A DNA stretch of 64,000 nt from a virus: positions 1 to 64,000 of IMG/VR virus record IMGVR_UViG_3300022745_000023. One strand, written 5' to 3'. The notes beneath the pieces were generated by a model. It saw only the letters and a program-made list of their open reading frames with translations. It was not told the DNA's origin and did not search any database. This document shows, one piece after another, positions 39,463 through 48,104 of this stretch (position 1 is the stretch's first letter; every line of letters begins with the position of its first letter). Both the position numbers and the translations under genes were made by a program.

Positions 39463-40626
39463 ATGGCACCTCCTTCCCAAAAAGGCGACGTTCGCCCGAT
39501 TAGCTTTGTCCTGCATGACATGGCGCGCGGCACCGCGCCGGTCGAGGTTCCGCTTGTCATTCGCCCGGAGGATTTGACCCGCACCGATACGTCTCGGCTT
39601 TCTGTCGTGCAAACGCTGGGTGGCGCTTGGGCTGACAGCTTCGGCCCCGGCATCCCCATGATCCAAATTGCCGGTCATACGGGTTGGGGGGCTGGCGACC
39701 GGCCCGATGGGCTGGCCGAGTTTCAAAAGCTGTATTCAACGGTATTCGATCAATGGCACAAGCTGCGCGCCAAGGCGGTGGAAGCCGGCCATGATCCTGA
39801 CAAGGTTCGCCTGATTTTTGCGGATGCGCTGGACGACTTCACTTGGGTTGTGGCTCCGCAAAACTTCATCCTCAAGCGCAATCGCTCGCGCCCCTTGCTG
39901 GCGCAATATCAAATCAACCTGTCGTTTATCTCGGACGATGTGGCTGAAACGAAGCAAGCCCTTGCGGCGCTCAAGGCGGCGAAATCGAACGCGCTGTCGG
40001 TGTCCGTGAAGCAAACGGCTCTCGAATCGCTGGCTGCATCGATCAAGAAAATCACAAGCGCAATCAACGCGAAAATCTCTAACTTCCTTGGGCCGCTGAA
40101 AAATGGTGTGGCTTCCTTGATGAAGCTGACAAGCACCGCTTTGAAGGCGGTCAACTCCATCCTGACTTCGGTGACAAGCGTTGCTCGAACTGTTGCTAAT
40201 GCCGTTATTGGCATAGCGACTGGCTTGGCGCGCGTGGCGGCAAATGTCTCGCAAATGGTGCATTCGATCATCGCTCTGCCCATGGCGATCAAAGCGCAGT
40301 TCATGCGCGTTGCCTCGGCGTTCGAGAATGTGTTCTGCATCCTGTCGAACATTTTTTCGCCGCGCAAGATGCTGCCGAATTATTCGGACCTCTATGGTGC
40401 CTCGCTCTGCTCGTCCACCAGCGGGGGAAGCGCTATTTCGCCCTACGACACGACCAATCCATTCCCTGATCTGGTGCCGTTGAGCAAGCCGCCTGTGTCG
40501 GTGTCGAGCGATGCAAGCGCTTCTCTCTCCAAGCTGGCGCAAGCCGATCCCGCGCTGGCCCCTATGTCGTCCACTGAACTTTCGGCGCACCTCGACGCGG
40601 TGAATAAGGGAGTCGTTTTGGCGTGA
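39463..40626 (+). CDS. Baseplate/tail structural protein
   Basis: 387 residues. The first 170 are beta-rich (ARGTAPVEVPLVIRPEDLTRTDTSRLS, GHTGWG), resembling the N-terminal part of tail or DNA-circulation-type proteins; residues 170-310 are a long amphipathic/hydrophobic helical stretch. Overlaps the next gene by 4 nt. Role by position. Confidence 0.5.
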   Translation: MAPPSQKGDVRPISFVLHDMARGTAPVEVPLVIRPEDLTRTDTSRLSVVQTLGGAWADSFGPGIPMIQIAGHTGWGAGDRPDGLAEFQKLYSTVFDQWHKLRAKAVEAGHDPDKVRLIFADALDDFTWVVAPQNFILKRNRSRPLLAQYQINLSFISDDVAETKQALAALKAAKSNALSVSVKQTALESLAASIKKITSAINAKISNFLGPLKNGVASLMKLTSTALKAVNSILTSVTSVARTVANAVIGIATGLARVAANVSQMVHSIIALPMAIKAQFMRVASAFENVFCILSNIFSPRKMLPNYSDLYGASLCSSTSGGSAISPYDTTNPFPDLVPLSKPPVSVSSDASASLSKLAQADPALAPMSSTELSAHLDAVNKGVVLA

Positions 40627-41222
40627 ACGAGGACTATGCCCCTAACGTCCGGTATGCCGAGGTCGCCTATGGCGATGACTTGCGCGCGATTGCGCTGCGC
40701 GAGTTGGGGGATGCGTCTTACTGGCTTGACCTGATCGTCCTCAATGGCCTGCGCCCACCGTATATTGCCGCCTCGGCATCCAGCGGCGTTCTGGCCTATG
40801 GCGACCAAATTGCCATCCCGTCGCCTTCCTCGCTCGTCTCTGCTGACACCGATCCCGCATATGTCTATGGGGCAGACCTGTTGGTTCAAAACCGCCGCCT
40901 CGTTGTTGATGGTGGCGATCTGATGCTTGTCTCCGGCGTTGCTAATCTGACGCAAGCCCTCTCGCATCACATCATCACCGAAAAGCAAGAACTGGCTTTT
41001 CATCCCGAGTTCGGCTGCTGGGTGCGGTCAATGATTGGCAATGGAAATAGCCCTTCATCTTCTCAACTCGCAGCGTTCTATGTCAAATCGGCCCTGCTGG
41101 AAGATGAGCGTGTGGATACTGTTCCGTATTGCTCCGCTGTTGTTCTGGGCGATCAAATCAAAGTCAACGCGACCGTAGTTCCGATCACCGGAAAGCCTCT
41201 CGACCTGCAATTGGTGGTGTGA
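40623..41222 (+). CDS. LysM-like plus gp25-like baseplate wedge protein
   Basis: 199 residues, GTG start in a GTGA overlap. The first 65 residues (YAEVAYGDDLRAIALRELGDASYWLDLIVLNG) look LysM-like; the C-terminal half (LTQALSHHIITEKQELAFHPEFGCWVRSMIG) fits the gp25/W wedge fold. A fusion of tail-tip LysM domain with gp25 is plausible for Mu-like or jumbo-like baseplates. Confidence 0.65.
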   Translation: MNEDYAPNVRYAEVAYGDDLRAIALRELGDASYWLDLIVLNGLRPPYIAASASSGVLAYGDQIAIPSPSSLVSADTDPAYVYGADLLVQNRRLVVDGGDLMLVSGVANLTQALSHHIITEKQELAFHPEFGCWVRSMIGNGNSPSSSQLAAFYVKSALLEDERVDTVPYCSAVVLGDQIKVNATVVPITGKPLDLQLVV

Positions 41223-41223
41223 A

Positions 41224-42327
41224 ATGTTCCAGCTTAAAGATTTCGCCTCAATCACCGCTTCGATGATTAACCGGGCGAAAGCAACCCAGAAGAAAGTGAC
41301 CGATTTCAATGTCGGCTCGGTCGTTCGCACCATTCTGGAATCGTCGGCCATTGAAATTGAAGAACTGTATCAGCGCATGTTTGCCGGGATCATGGATGCG
41401 ATCCCGGTGGCGATCTACCGGGGTTTCAACTTCGCCATCTTGGAACCGACGAAAGCGCGCGGCGTTGTCGTGGTCAACTTCGCTGGTCCGATTGTCGATC
41501 CGTTCACGGTCCCTGCGGGAACGATCTTTACCGCGCCGGGCACGGGCCTGCGCTATTTGTCGGAAGCCGCAACCACCGCGATTGTCGGCTCGACGTCGCT
41601 GTCCATGATCGTTGACGCAGCAGACACCGGCTCGATCTACAACACCGATGCGAACACGATCACCACGGTGTCCGGGTTTTCGTTTCCAATCGGCGCGGTC
41701 ATCGGAAATACGCCGATCACGTCGGGCTCGGACGGTGAAACCGAAGCCGAGCGCATGTCGCGCTTTGCGGCCTACATTCAGTCGATTGCGCGCGGGACGG
41801 TGCCGTCTGTGGAGTATGCCGCTTCCACCGCCGTGGTCCGCGACCCGGCGGGCAGTGTGGTCGAGTACGTATCGCGCGTGGCGTCCTCCGAAGTTCCGGG
41901 CCGCATCGACGTCTACATCTATGGCTCGGGCGGTATCGCCAGCAGCGCCCTGATCGCGGATGCGCAAAGAATTATCGACGGCTATTTTGACTCCGTTCAG
42001 CAGGCGTTCGTGCCGGGCTATCGGCCTGCCGGGGTGGATGCGCTGGTTTCTCCAATGTTCGAAGAACCCTACAACCTGACGGTCACAGTCGCGCTGGTGA
42101 CGGGCTATTCGTTTACCACCGACCTGAAAAACGCCGTCATCACGGCGGTGGATGGAGTGATCAACAGCGTGGTGGCTGGCAAAACCTTGTATGTGGAGGA
42201 CTTGTCTGCGGCGGTTCTGTCTGTCCCCGGAATCCGTTCTGTCCGCCTGAGCGCGACGGAGAATCACTTGTGCCCGGCCAATGTCGTCCTTACTCCGGGG
42301 ACGATCTTGGTCCAGCTTGAGGTGTGA
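41224..42327 (+). CDS. Baseplate protein J
   Basis: 367 residues, one nt after the previous stop. VGSVVRTILESSAIEIEELYQRM, VPAGTIFTAPGTGLRY, DGETEAERMSRFAAYIQSIARGT and a C-terminal beta domain match the baseplate J/gp6 family. It links wedge modules of the contractile baseplate. Confidence 0.85.
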   Translation: MFQLKDFASITASMINRAKATQKKVTDFNVGSVVRTILESSAIEIEELYQRMFAGIMDAIPVAIYRGFNFAILEPTKARGVVVVNFAGPIVDPFTVPAGTIFTAPGTGLRYLSEAATTAIVGSTSLSMIVDAADTGSIYNTDANTITTVSGFSFPIGAVIGNTPITSGSDGETEAERMSRFAAYIQSIARGTVPSVEYAASTAVVRDPAGSVVEYVSRVASSEVPGRIDVYIYGSGGIASSALIADAQRIIDGYFDSVQQAFVPGYRPAGVDALVSPMFEEPYNLTVTVALVTGYSFTTDLKNAVITAVDGVINSVVAGKTLYVEDLSAAVLSVPGIRSVRLSATENHLCPANVVLTPGTILVQLEV

Positions 42328-42330
42328 TCG

Positions 42331-43455
42331 ATGCTCGATGTTCGGGAGCGCCTTGCGAGTCACCTCTACCGAAGCGGACTGGACACCGATTCGGATAGCG
42401 TTCCCGCGCTGGGAATCGATTTCAACAACGTTTTGTGGTGGAAAGACACCACTCTTAATTGGTCCGTCGATGGCCGCAGCCTGACGCTTTATCCGGGGGC
42501 GACGTTTGAGCGGGTCTATCCGCTCACCGGCACGCTCGGTGAACTGGCGGCGCAACTCACCGCAGACGGGTTCGATGTTTTGTCGCTGAATCCCGACCTT
42601 GTGAACTTGTCTGCGGGGATTCTGCTCAATCCTGATCGCAACAAAAAGCAGCCCGCTGGTCGCCCGATCCACGCCTTCCAGTCGGACTTGTGGGCGCTTT
42701 TGGATGCCTATGGCGTGGAGATCACCGACGCCGAGGTAAACGTCGAGCAGGCGATCCAGCAGTTGTATCTGCAAACCGCCGAGAGCGACATTCTCGATTT
42801 CTGGGGCGAGTTCTTTGCCGTCACGCGCAAAAACGGCGAAGTTGATGACAACTATCGCGCACGGATGATTGCCGAGGTCTTTCAGCCTCGCTCGAACGCG
42901 ATTGCGATCCAGAACGCAATTAAATCGCAGACCGGGTTCGACGTGACGATCCGCGAGCCGTGGCGCGAGTTGTTCCTACTCAATCAATCGGCGCTGTCGG
43001 ATCAGGACCATTTTCAGGACGGTTCGTTCTTCACGTGGAACGTGCTGCAGCCCATTTACCATTCAAGCCTTTCGGTTGCTGAGCGCGCAGCGGTCATCGA
43101 CATCATCAACCGCAATCGACCGGCTGGCTGCGTTCTGCTGGGTGAGCTTGCGCAGCCGCCTGCATCGTTTGCCTCGACTCACTTTGGGGTTGGCTTGCTG
43201 TCGAGCATCACCGCCCACTATTACATCGGCTGGCTGCATTTCGAGCCGGGCGTGGTCAGTTCGTCGCTGGCGCTTTCGGACTACTCCCCGGACGTTGCGG
43301 CTCCGTTTGTCTGGACGCAACAGGGCAACCTTGAGTTTATTTTTGGCTCTGCTCCGCTGGGCCTGTTTGTGCCATATAGCTGGTCCGGTGGTTGGGATGA
43401 CAGGACTTGGAACAAGGGTTTTGTTTCGACGGTCGTGACACAACAATCGGTCTAG
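42331..43455 (+). CDS. Tail protein I-like baseplate/fibre protein
   Basis: 374 residues. LWALLDAYGVEITDAEVNVEQAIQQLYLQTAESDILDFWGEFFAVTRKNGEVDDNYRARMIAEVFQPR resembles the P2 I protein, which follows J and links baseplate to fibres. The last 150 residues are beta-rich (AHYYIGWLHFEPGVV). Its end contains GTCGTGAC element 9. Confidence 0.65.
   Translation: MLDVRERLASHLYRSGLDTDSDSVPALGIDFNNVLWWKDTTLNWSVDGRSLTLYPGATFERVYPLTGTLGELAAQLTADGFDVLSLNPDLVNLSAGILLNPDRNKKQPAGRPIHAFQSDLWALLDAYGVEITDAEVNVEQAIQQLYLQTAESDILDFWGEFFAVTRKNGEVDDNYRARMIAEVFQPRSNAIAIQNAIKSQTGFDVTIREPWRELFLLNQSALSDQDHFQDGSFFTWNVLQPIYHSSLSVAERAAVIDIINRNRPAGCVLLGELAQPPASFASTHFGVGLLSSITAHYYIGWLHFEPGVVSSSLALSDYSPDVAAPFVWTQQGNLEFIFGSAPLGLFVPYSWSGGWDDRTWNKGFVSTVVTQQSV
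43432..43439 (+). promoter_or_regulatory. GTCGTGAC element 9
   Basis: Exact octamer within the last codons of the tail I-like gene, 33 nt before the next ATG, which has GAGG. Followed by ACACAACAAT, similar to element 5. Confidence 0.5.
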
Positions 43456-43472
43456 TCTGAGCGAGGTTTTCT

Positions 43473-43955
43473 ATGTCGATCTTTGTGCAATCTGCTTCGG
43501 CTGCTGTCGCTCAGGCGATCAAGACCGCTGGCGTCTGGGTGGCTTGGGGCAATGGCTCCACCTCGTGGGATTCGGCTCCTGTGGAAGCGCCCACGACGGC
43601 CACCGCGCTGGTTGCCGAGTCGGGTCGCCGCCGGGCTTCGCTCATTCAGTTTGTGCAGTCTGATCCGGCGGGCTCAATCATCGTTCCGCAGGGCTCTTTT
43701 TCCGTTTCTTCCGTACCGACGTCGACGCTCTACGTTCGCTGCAATTTTGCGAACACCGATGCCGTTGGTCAGGCCATCCGCGAGGGGGGCGTATTCATCG
43801 GCACGACGCTCCAACCGTCTGTTCCGGTTGGTCAGGACTATTTCGCCCCCAGCGACCTGCTGGACCCCGGTGTGATGTTGTTGTTGGAGCGGTTCGCGAA
43901 GATCACGCGGACGGCTGATTTCAGCGTCTCTCTCGAATTTGTCATGACTCTGTGA
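43473..43955 (+). CDS. Beta-rich tail protein
   Basis: 160 residues, GAGCGAGG upstream. GVWVAWGNGSTSWDSAP and SIIVPQGSFSVSSVPTSTLYVRCNF look like a beta-sandwich; position between I-like and DUF4815 genes suggests a baseplate or fibre adaptor. No family named. Confidence 0.55.
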   Translation: MSIFVQSASAAVAQAIKTAGVWVAWGNGSTSWDSAPVEAPTTATALVAESGRRRASLIQFVQSDPAGSIIVPQGSFSVSSVPTSTLYVRCNFANTDAVGQAIREGGVFIGTTLQPSVPVGQDYFAPSDLLDPGVMLLLERFAKITRTADFSVSLEFVMTL

Positions 43956-43962
43956 GGCCCTG

Positions 43963-46900
43963 ATGACGGACTATCCTGCTGGCTACTACAGCCGCTTTGA
44001 CCCGAACAAGAATTACGAGCGGCACCTGTTCCGGGCCGGATACGTTCTGCAGAGCGCGGAACTCAACGAACTCCAAGAGAGTTCGCTGAACCGCATGCAG
44101 GGGATTTCGGATTCGTTGTTCAAGGATGGCAGCATCATCCGCGACTGCGTGGTAGTGGTGGACCCGACGACCGGCGCGACCACCTGCAATTCGGGTGCGA
44201 TCTATCTGCGCGGCGCGGTGCGTGGCATCCCCCCGCAGACGTTCACCATTCCGGTGGTCGGCACCATTGCGATTGGCATCCGTCTGATTGAGACGGTCGT
44301 CACCGAAACCGACGACCCGGACCTCAAAGACCCTGCGGTGGGCCTGCGCAACTATGCCCGTGCGGGGGCTGCGCGTTTGAAGCTGGAGCCTCAGTGGGGC
44401 TGGGATGGCGACGGATCGACGGCTGACTTCTTCCCCGTCTACACGGTCGATGGAGGCATTCTTCGCCCCAAGGAAGCGCCGCCGCAGATCGACTCGGTGA
44501 CGCAGGCGATTGCCCGGTACGACCGAGACTCGTCGGGCGGGACGTATGTCGTCGCTGGCCTGAACTGCCAAATCCTGCCCGATGACGGGTCAAATCAGGT
44601 CTATTCGATCAGCGACGGCAGCGCTCGCGTGCGCGGCAATGGTGTGACGCTGAGCACTTCGCGTCGCGTCGTGATCGACCCGGCCCCGGACCTGCGGTAC
44701 GTGGAGACGGAACCGCATCTGTCGAGCGGAACGTCATCGCAGCGCGTCAACTTGAACCTCTATCCGGTCAAAAACGTGGTGCTGGCGACGATCACCGCGC
44801 AGAAGACTGTAACGCTGACCCACGGGGCTTATTCCGGGGCGTCTGACGTTCTTCCCGATGCTTCGGTCCTCTCGATTGTCTCTGTCACGCAGGGAGCAAC
44901 GACTTACGCGGCGACGACCGATTATCTGCTGACCGGCAACTCGGTTGATTGGTCCCCAGCGGGTGCTGAGCCTGCCACAGGCTCGACCTATTCGGTCACC
45001 TACAACTACATCACCTCAGTGACCCCGGACAGCGTGGATGCGTCCGGGCTGTACGTGACCGGCGCTCTTGCGGGCACGTTGATCCTCGTGTCGTACAACC
45101 AGTTCATGCCGCGCATCGACCGCATCTGCTTGGCCGACGACGGACAAGTGGTGTTCATCAAGGGGGTGTCGGCCAACGCGAATCCGATGGCCCCGATGGT
45201 CCCGGATTCGCTGCTGCCTTTGGCGACGATCACCCAGACTTGGGACGCGAATCGCTCGATTGACAATGACGGCGTGCGCGTGGTCCCGATGAAGGACTTG
45301 GCCGCGATCAATGCGCGGATCGACCACGTGCTTGGGCTGGTAGCCCAGCAGGGGCTGGAGTCGAACGTCCACAGCCGTGAAGCCAATGCGCTCAAGGGCC
45401 TGTTCACCGACCCGTTTCTTGATGATAGCCAGCGTGACGCCGGGATTGCGCAGACTGCTGCGATCTACAACGGCGTGCTGGCGCTGCCGATTACCGTCTC
45501 GGCAAGCGATTGCGATTCCCGTTCGCCGGGCACCGCTTCGACGATGGCCTCCAGCACCGAGGCAGTTGTCTCGCAAATCCTGCGCAGCAACTCCAAGAAG
45601 GTAAACCCCTACATGGCGTTCGCCCCGCTTCCGGCGGTGGCAACGCTCGATCCGTCGCTGGATCGCTGGGTCAACATCAACACGGTGTGGTCCAGCCCGA
45701 TCACTCGCTTGATTGCCGGGGCGTGGACTTGGTTCAACCGCTCGAACCTGCTGGCGACTGTCTCCAGTCTCCCGTCGATGTTCCTGCGCAGCCGCACGAT
45801 CAATTTCTCGCTGACCAATTTTGCGCCGAACGAGCCGATCTCGACAATCACGTTCGACGGAATCACCCTGTTGACGGCGGCTTACACGGCAGACGCTTCT
45901 GGCGCGGTTTCCGGATCGTTTACGATTCCTGCGAACGTGCCGGTCGGCTCGAAACTAGTTGTGTTCAATGGCGCGTATGGCACCACTGCATCGGCCACCT
46001 ACGTCGGGCAGGGGATCGACCAGATCACCACTCGCACGGTGGTCACGCAGCTTGCTCCGCGTTTCATTGACCCGCTGGCGGAAACCTTCACGCTTCCATC
46101 GTCGCGGCAGGTCAAGGCAATCGGCCTGTGGTTTACAGCCAAGGGGACGAAGCCCGTTGAGGTCCAGATTCGGGAAACCAGCAATGGCGTTCCGACCCAG
46201 ACCGTTCTCACCTCGGCCCGGCTGGCTGCGTCCGCCATCAGCCTGAGCGACGAAACGATCTTCACCTTCTCGAACCCGGTGTTCCTGCAGGGCGGCGTCG
46301 AATACGCGATGGTCGTGCTCACCGATGATGCCACGACCGCTTGCGCGACTGCGGTTCTGGGCGAGTTCGACAACGTCAACCACAAGTGGGTGACGGAGCA
46401 GCCTTACCAGATTGGCGTGCTGCTTTCCTCGTCGAACGCCTCGACGTGGACCGCTCACCAAGCCGAGGATTTGACGTTCCGCATCTACGCGGCAACCTTC
46501 ACCGAAACCACCAAGACGGTGTCGCTCGGAACGGTCGCGGTGACCGGGGCTACGGACCTGTCGATCCGCGCCAACGTCGAAAACCCGTCGAGCGCGACCG
46601 ACTGCACGTTCCTGCTGCAGCTTCCCGATGGCTCGACGCAGCGCGTGGTGGCCGATCAGGTAGTGCAGCTTGCGTCTCCGGTGACCGGCAACGTCACCGT
46701 GTCCGCCGAGTTGAAGGGGACCACTTCTGCCGCGCCGATTTTGCACCGCGACGTGCAGTTGGTGTGGGGCGTCATCAGTTCCACCGGCTCTTACGTTTCG
46801 CGTGCGATTCCGGGCGGCACCAGCGTCAAGCTGAGGGTCATTATCGAAGTGCTGCTTCCGGGCTCGTCCTCGATTGCAGTGTCTGGCAAGGGCACGACCG

Positions 46901-47076
46901 ATGGTTCTTGGACGGCGCTATCGCAGACCGCTTCGCAGATCATGCAGGACGGCTGGGTCGAGTTGACCTATGAATCGGCCTTGCTCACCAAGACGCTGTT
47001 CCAAGCCAAAATCGACCTGAGTGGTTCGTCGCAGTATCGCCCGCAGGCGCGCAACCTGCGCGTGCTGGTCGTCTGA
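43963..47076 (+). CDS. DUF4815-type tail fibre/baseplate protein
   Basis: 1037 residues. The N-terminus DYPAGYYSRFDPNKNYERHLFRAGYVLQSAELNELQESSL matches the start of DUF4815 phage proteins; the rest is beta-rich, with repeated FnIII-like or jelly-roll domains (VTGATDLSIRANVENPSS, LELPGSSS-type end). Probably a large baseplate-attached fibre. Confidence 0.75.
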   Translation: MTDYPAGYYSRFDPNKNYERHLFRAGYVLQSAELNELQESSLNRMQGISDSLFKDGSIIRDCVVVVDPTTGATTCNSGAIYLRGAVRGIPPQTFTIPVVGTIAIGIRLIETVVTETDDPDLKDPAVGLRNYARAGAARLKLEPQWGWDGDGSTADFFPVYTVDGGILRPKEAPPQIDSVTQAIARYDRDSSGGTYVVAGLNCQILPDDGSNQVYSISDGSARVRGNGVTLSTSRRVVIDPAPDLRYVETEPHLSSGTSSQRVNLNLYPVKNVVLATITAQKTVTLTHGAYSGASDVLPDASVLSIVSVTQGATTYAATTDYLLTGNSVDWSPAGAEPATGSTYSVTYNYITSVTPDSVDASGLYVTGALAGTLILVSYNQFMPRIDRICLADDGQVVFIKGVSANANPMAPMVPDSLLPLATITQTWDANRSIDNDGVRVVPMKDLAAINARIDHVLGLVAQQGLESNVHSREANALKGLFTDPFLDDSQRDAGIAQTAAIYNGVLALPITVSASDCDSRSPGTASTMASSTEAVVSQILRSNSKKVNPYMAFAPLPAVATLDPSLDRWVNINTVWSSPITRLIAGAWTWFNRSNLLATVSSLPSMFLRSRTINFSLTNFAPNEPISTITFDGITLLTAAYTADASGAVSGSFTIPANVPVGSKLVVFNGAYGTTASATYVGQGIDQITTRTVVTQLAPRFIDPLAETFTLPSSRQVKAIGLWFTAKGTKPVEVQIRETSNGVPTQTVLTSARLAASAISLSDETIFTFSNPVFLQGGVEYAMVVLTDDATTACATAVLGEFDNVNHKWVTEQPYQIGVLLSSSNASTWTAHQAEDLTFRIYAATFTETTKTVSLGTVAVTGATDLSIRANVENPSSATDCTFLLQLPDGSTQRVVADQVVQLASPVTGNVTVSAELKGTTSAAPILHRDVQLVWGVISSTGSYVSRAIPGGTSVKLRVIIEVLLPGSSSIAVSGKGTTDGSWTALSQTASQIMQDGWVELTYESALLTKTLFQAKIDLSGSSQYRPQARNLRVLVV

Positions 47077-47094
47077 CCGGAGGAGTAATGGTCA

Positions 47095-47898
47095 ATGATC
47101 GACAACAAGACGACGAACTTCGCTATCCCGCTTCCTAACGCCGGGAATAATTTGTCGGATGACGTGCTTCGTCTTGTTGCCGGGCTAACGCTGGTCGACA
47201 CGCTGCTGCTGGCGCGTCCGACGACCACTGCTGTGAATGCCGCGATCTCAAGCGCGGTGGCATCGCTGGTGAACTCGTCCCCCGCTGCTCTGGACACGCT
47301 GTCCGAACTGGCGGCGGCGCTGGGCAACGACGCGAACTTTGCCACCACGGTGACCAACGCGCTGGCCGCAAAGCTGGACAAGTCGGGCGGAACGATGACT
47401 GGCGTCATCACGTTCGCTTCTGCCCAGCGGGTCGCAGCGGCCATCGTGACCGGCCTCGCTGCGGTCGCGACTTCCGGTGCCTATGCCGACCTGTCTGGGA
47501 AGCCCACGCTTCCGTCCGGTGCGATTGTCGGGACGACCGACAGCCAGACCGTGACCAACAAGCGCGTCACCCCGCGCGCACTAACGACCGGATCGAACTC
47601 GATAATCACGCCGACTGGCGATAATGCGGATCAATTCATTCTGAGTGGTCTGGCGGTGGCGGCGAGCATAGCGGTTCCATCCGGCATTCCCACCGATGGG
47701 CAGCGCTTGATGTTGCGCATCAAGGACGACGGAACCTCGCGGGCGCTCACTTGGACGACTTCGTCGGGCGGCTATCGGGCCATGAGCGGGGTTTCCCTTC
47801 CTGCCGCAACGACGGCAGGAAAGTGGACCTATATCGGCTGCATCTGGAATGCGGCGGATTCGTTCTGGGACGTCGTCGGCGTCATCACGCAGCCGTAA
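47095..47898 (+). CDS. Tail fibre protein
   Basis: 267 residues, GGAGG about 10 nt before the ATG. NFAIPLPNAGNNLSDDVLRL start and LDTLSELAAALGNDANFATTV, the phage fibre repeat, with a C-terminal beta domain. Short, so likely the shaft that carries the adhesin encoded next. Confidence 0.75.
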   Translation: MIDNKTTNFAIPLPNAGNNLSDDVLRLVAGLTLVDTLLLARPTTTAVNAAISSAVASLVNSSPAALDTLSELAAALGNDANFATTVTNALAAKLDKSGGTMTGVITFASAQRVAAAIVTGLAAVATSGAYADLSGKPTLPSGAIVGTTDSQTVTNKRVTPRALTTGSNSIITPTGDNADQFILSGLAVAASIAVPSGIPTDGQRLMLRIKDDGTSRALTWTTSSGGYRAMSGVSLPAATTAGKWTYIGCIWNAADSFWDVVGVITQP

Positions 47899-47912
47899 CG
47901 TGGAGGTGATTT

Positions 47913-48104
47913 GTGGCTGATCCTGTCGAGGCACGGTGCGCGGTTGTCCAGTCTGCGGACAATGTCGTGGTCAACATCATCGTTGCGCTTCCTTCTGACC
48001 CTGTGCCGGATGGCTGCTTTCTGGTCGAAGTGATGAACGGGCAGGACTGCAACATGGGCTGGGTCTATGACGGTGCGAACTTCGTCGCGCCGAGTGCTGG
48101 CTGA
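47913..48104 (+). CDS. Small fibre-associated protein
   Basis: 63 residues, GTG start after GGAGG. CAVVQSADNVVVNIIVALPSD...GWVYDGANFVAPSAG resembles the small phage 'DUF-type' proteins with an exposed W-Y-x-G-x-x-F end that accompany fibre genes. Ends overlapping the adhesin ATG. Confidence 0.55.
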   Translation: MADPVEARCAVVQSADNVVVNIIVALPSDPVPDGCFLVEVMNGQDCNMGWVYDGANFVAPSAG

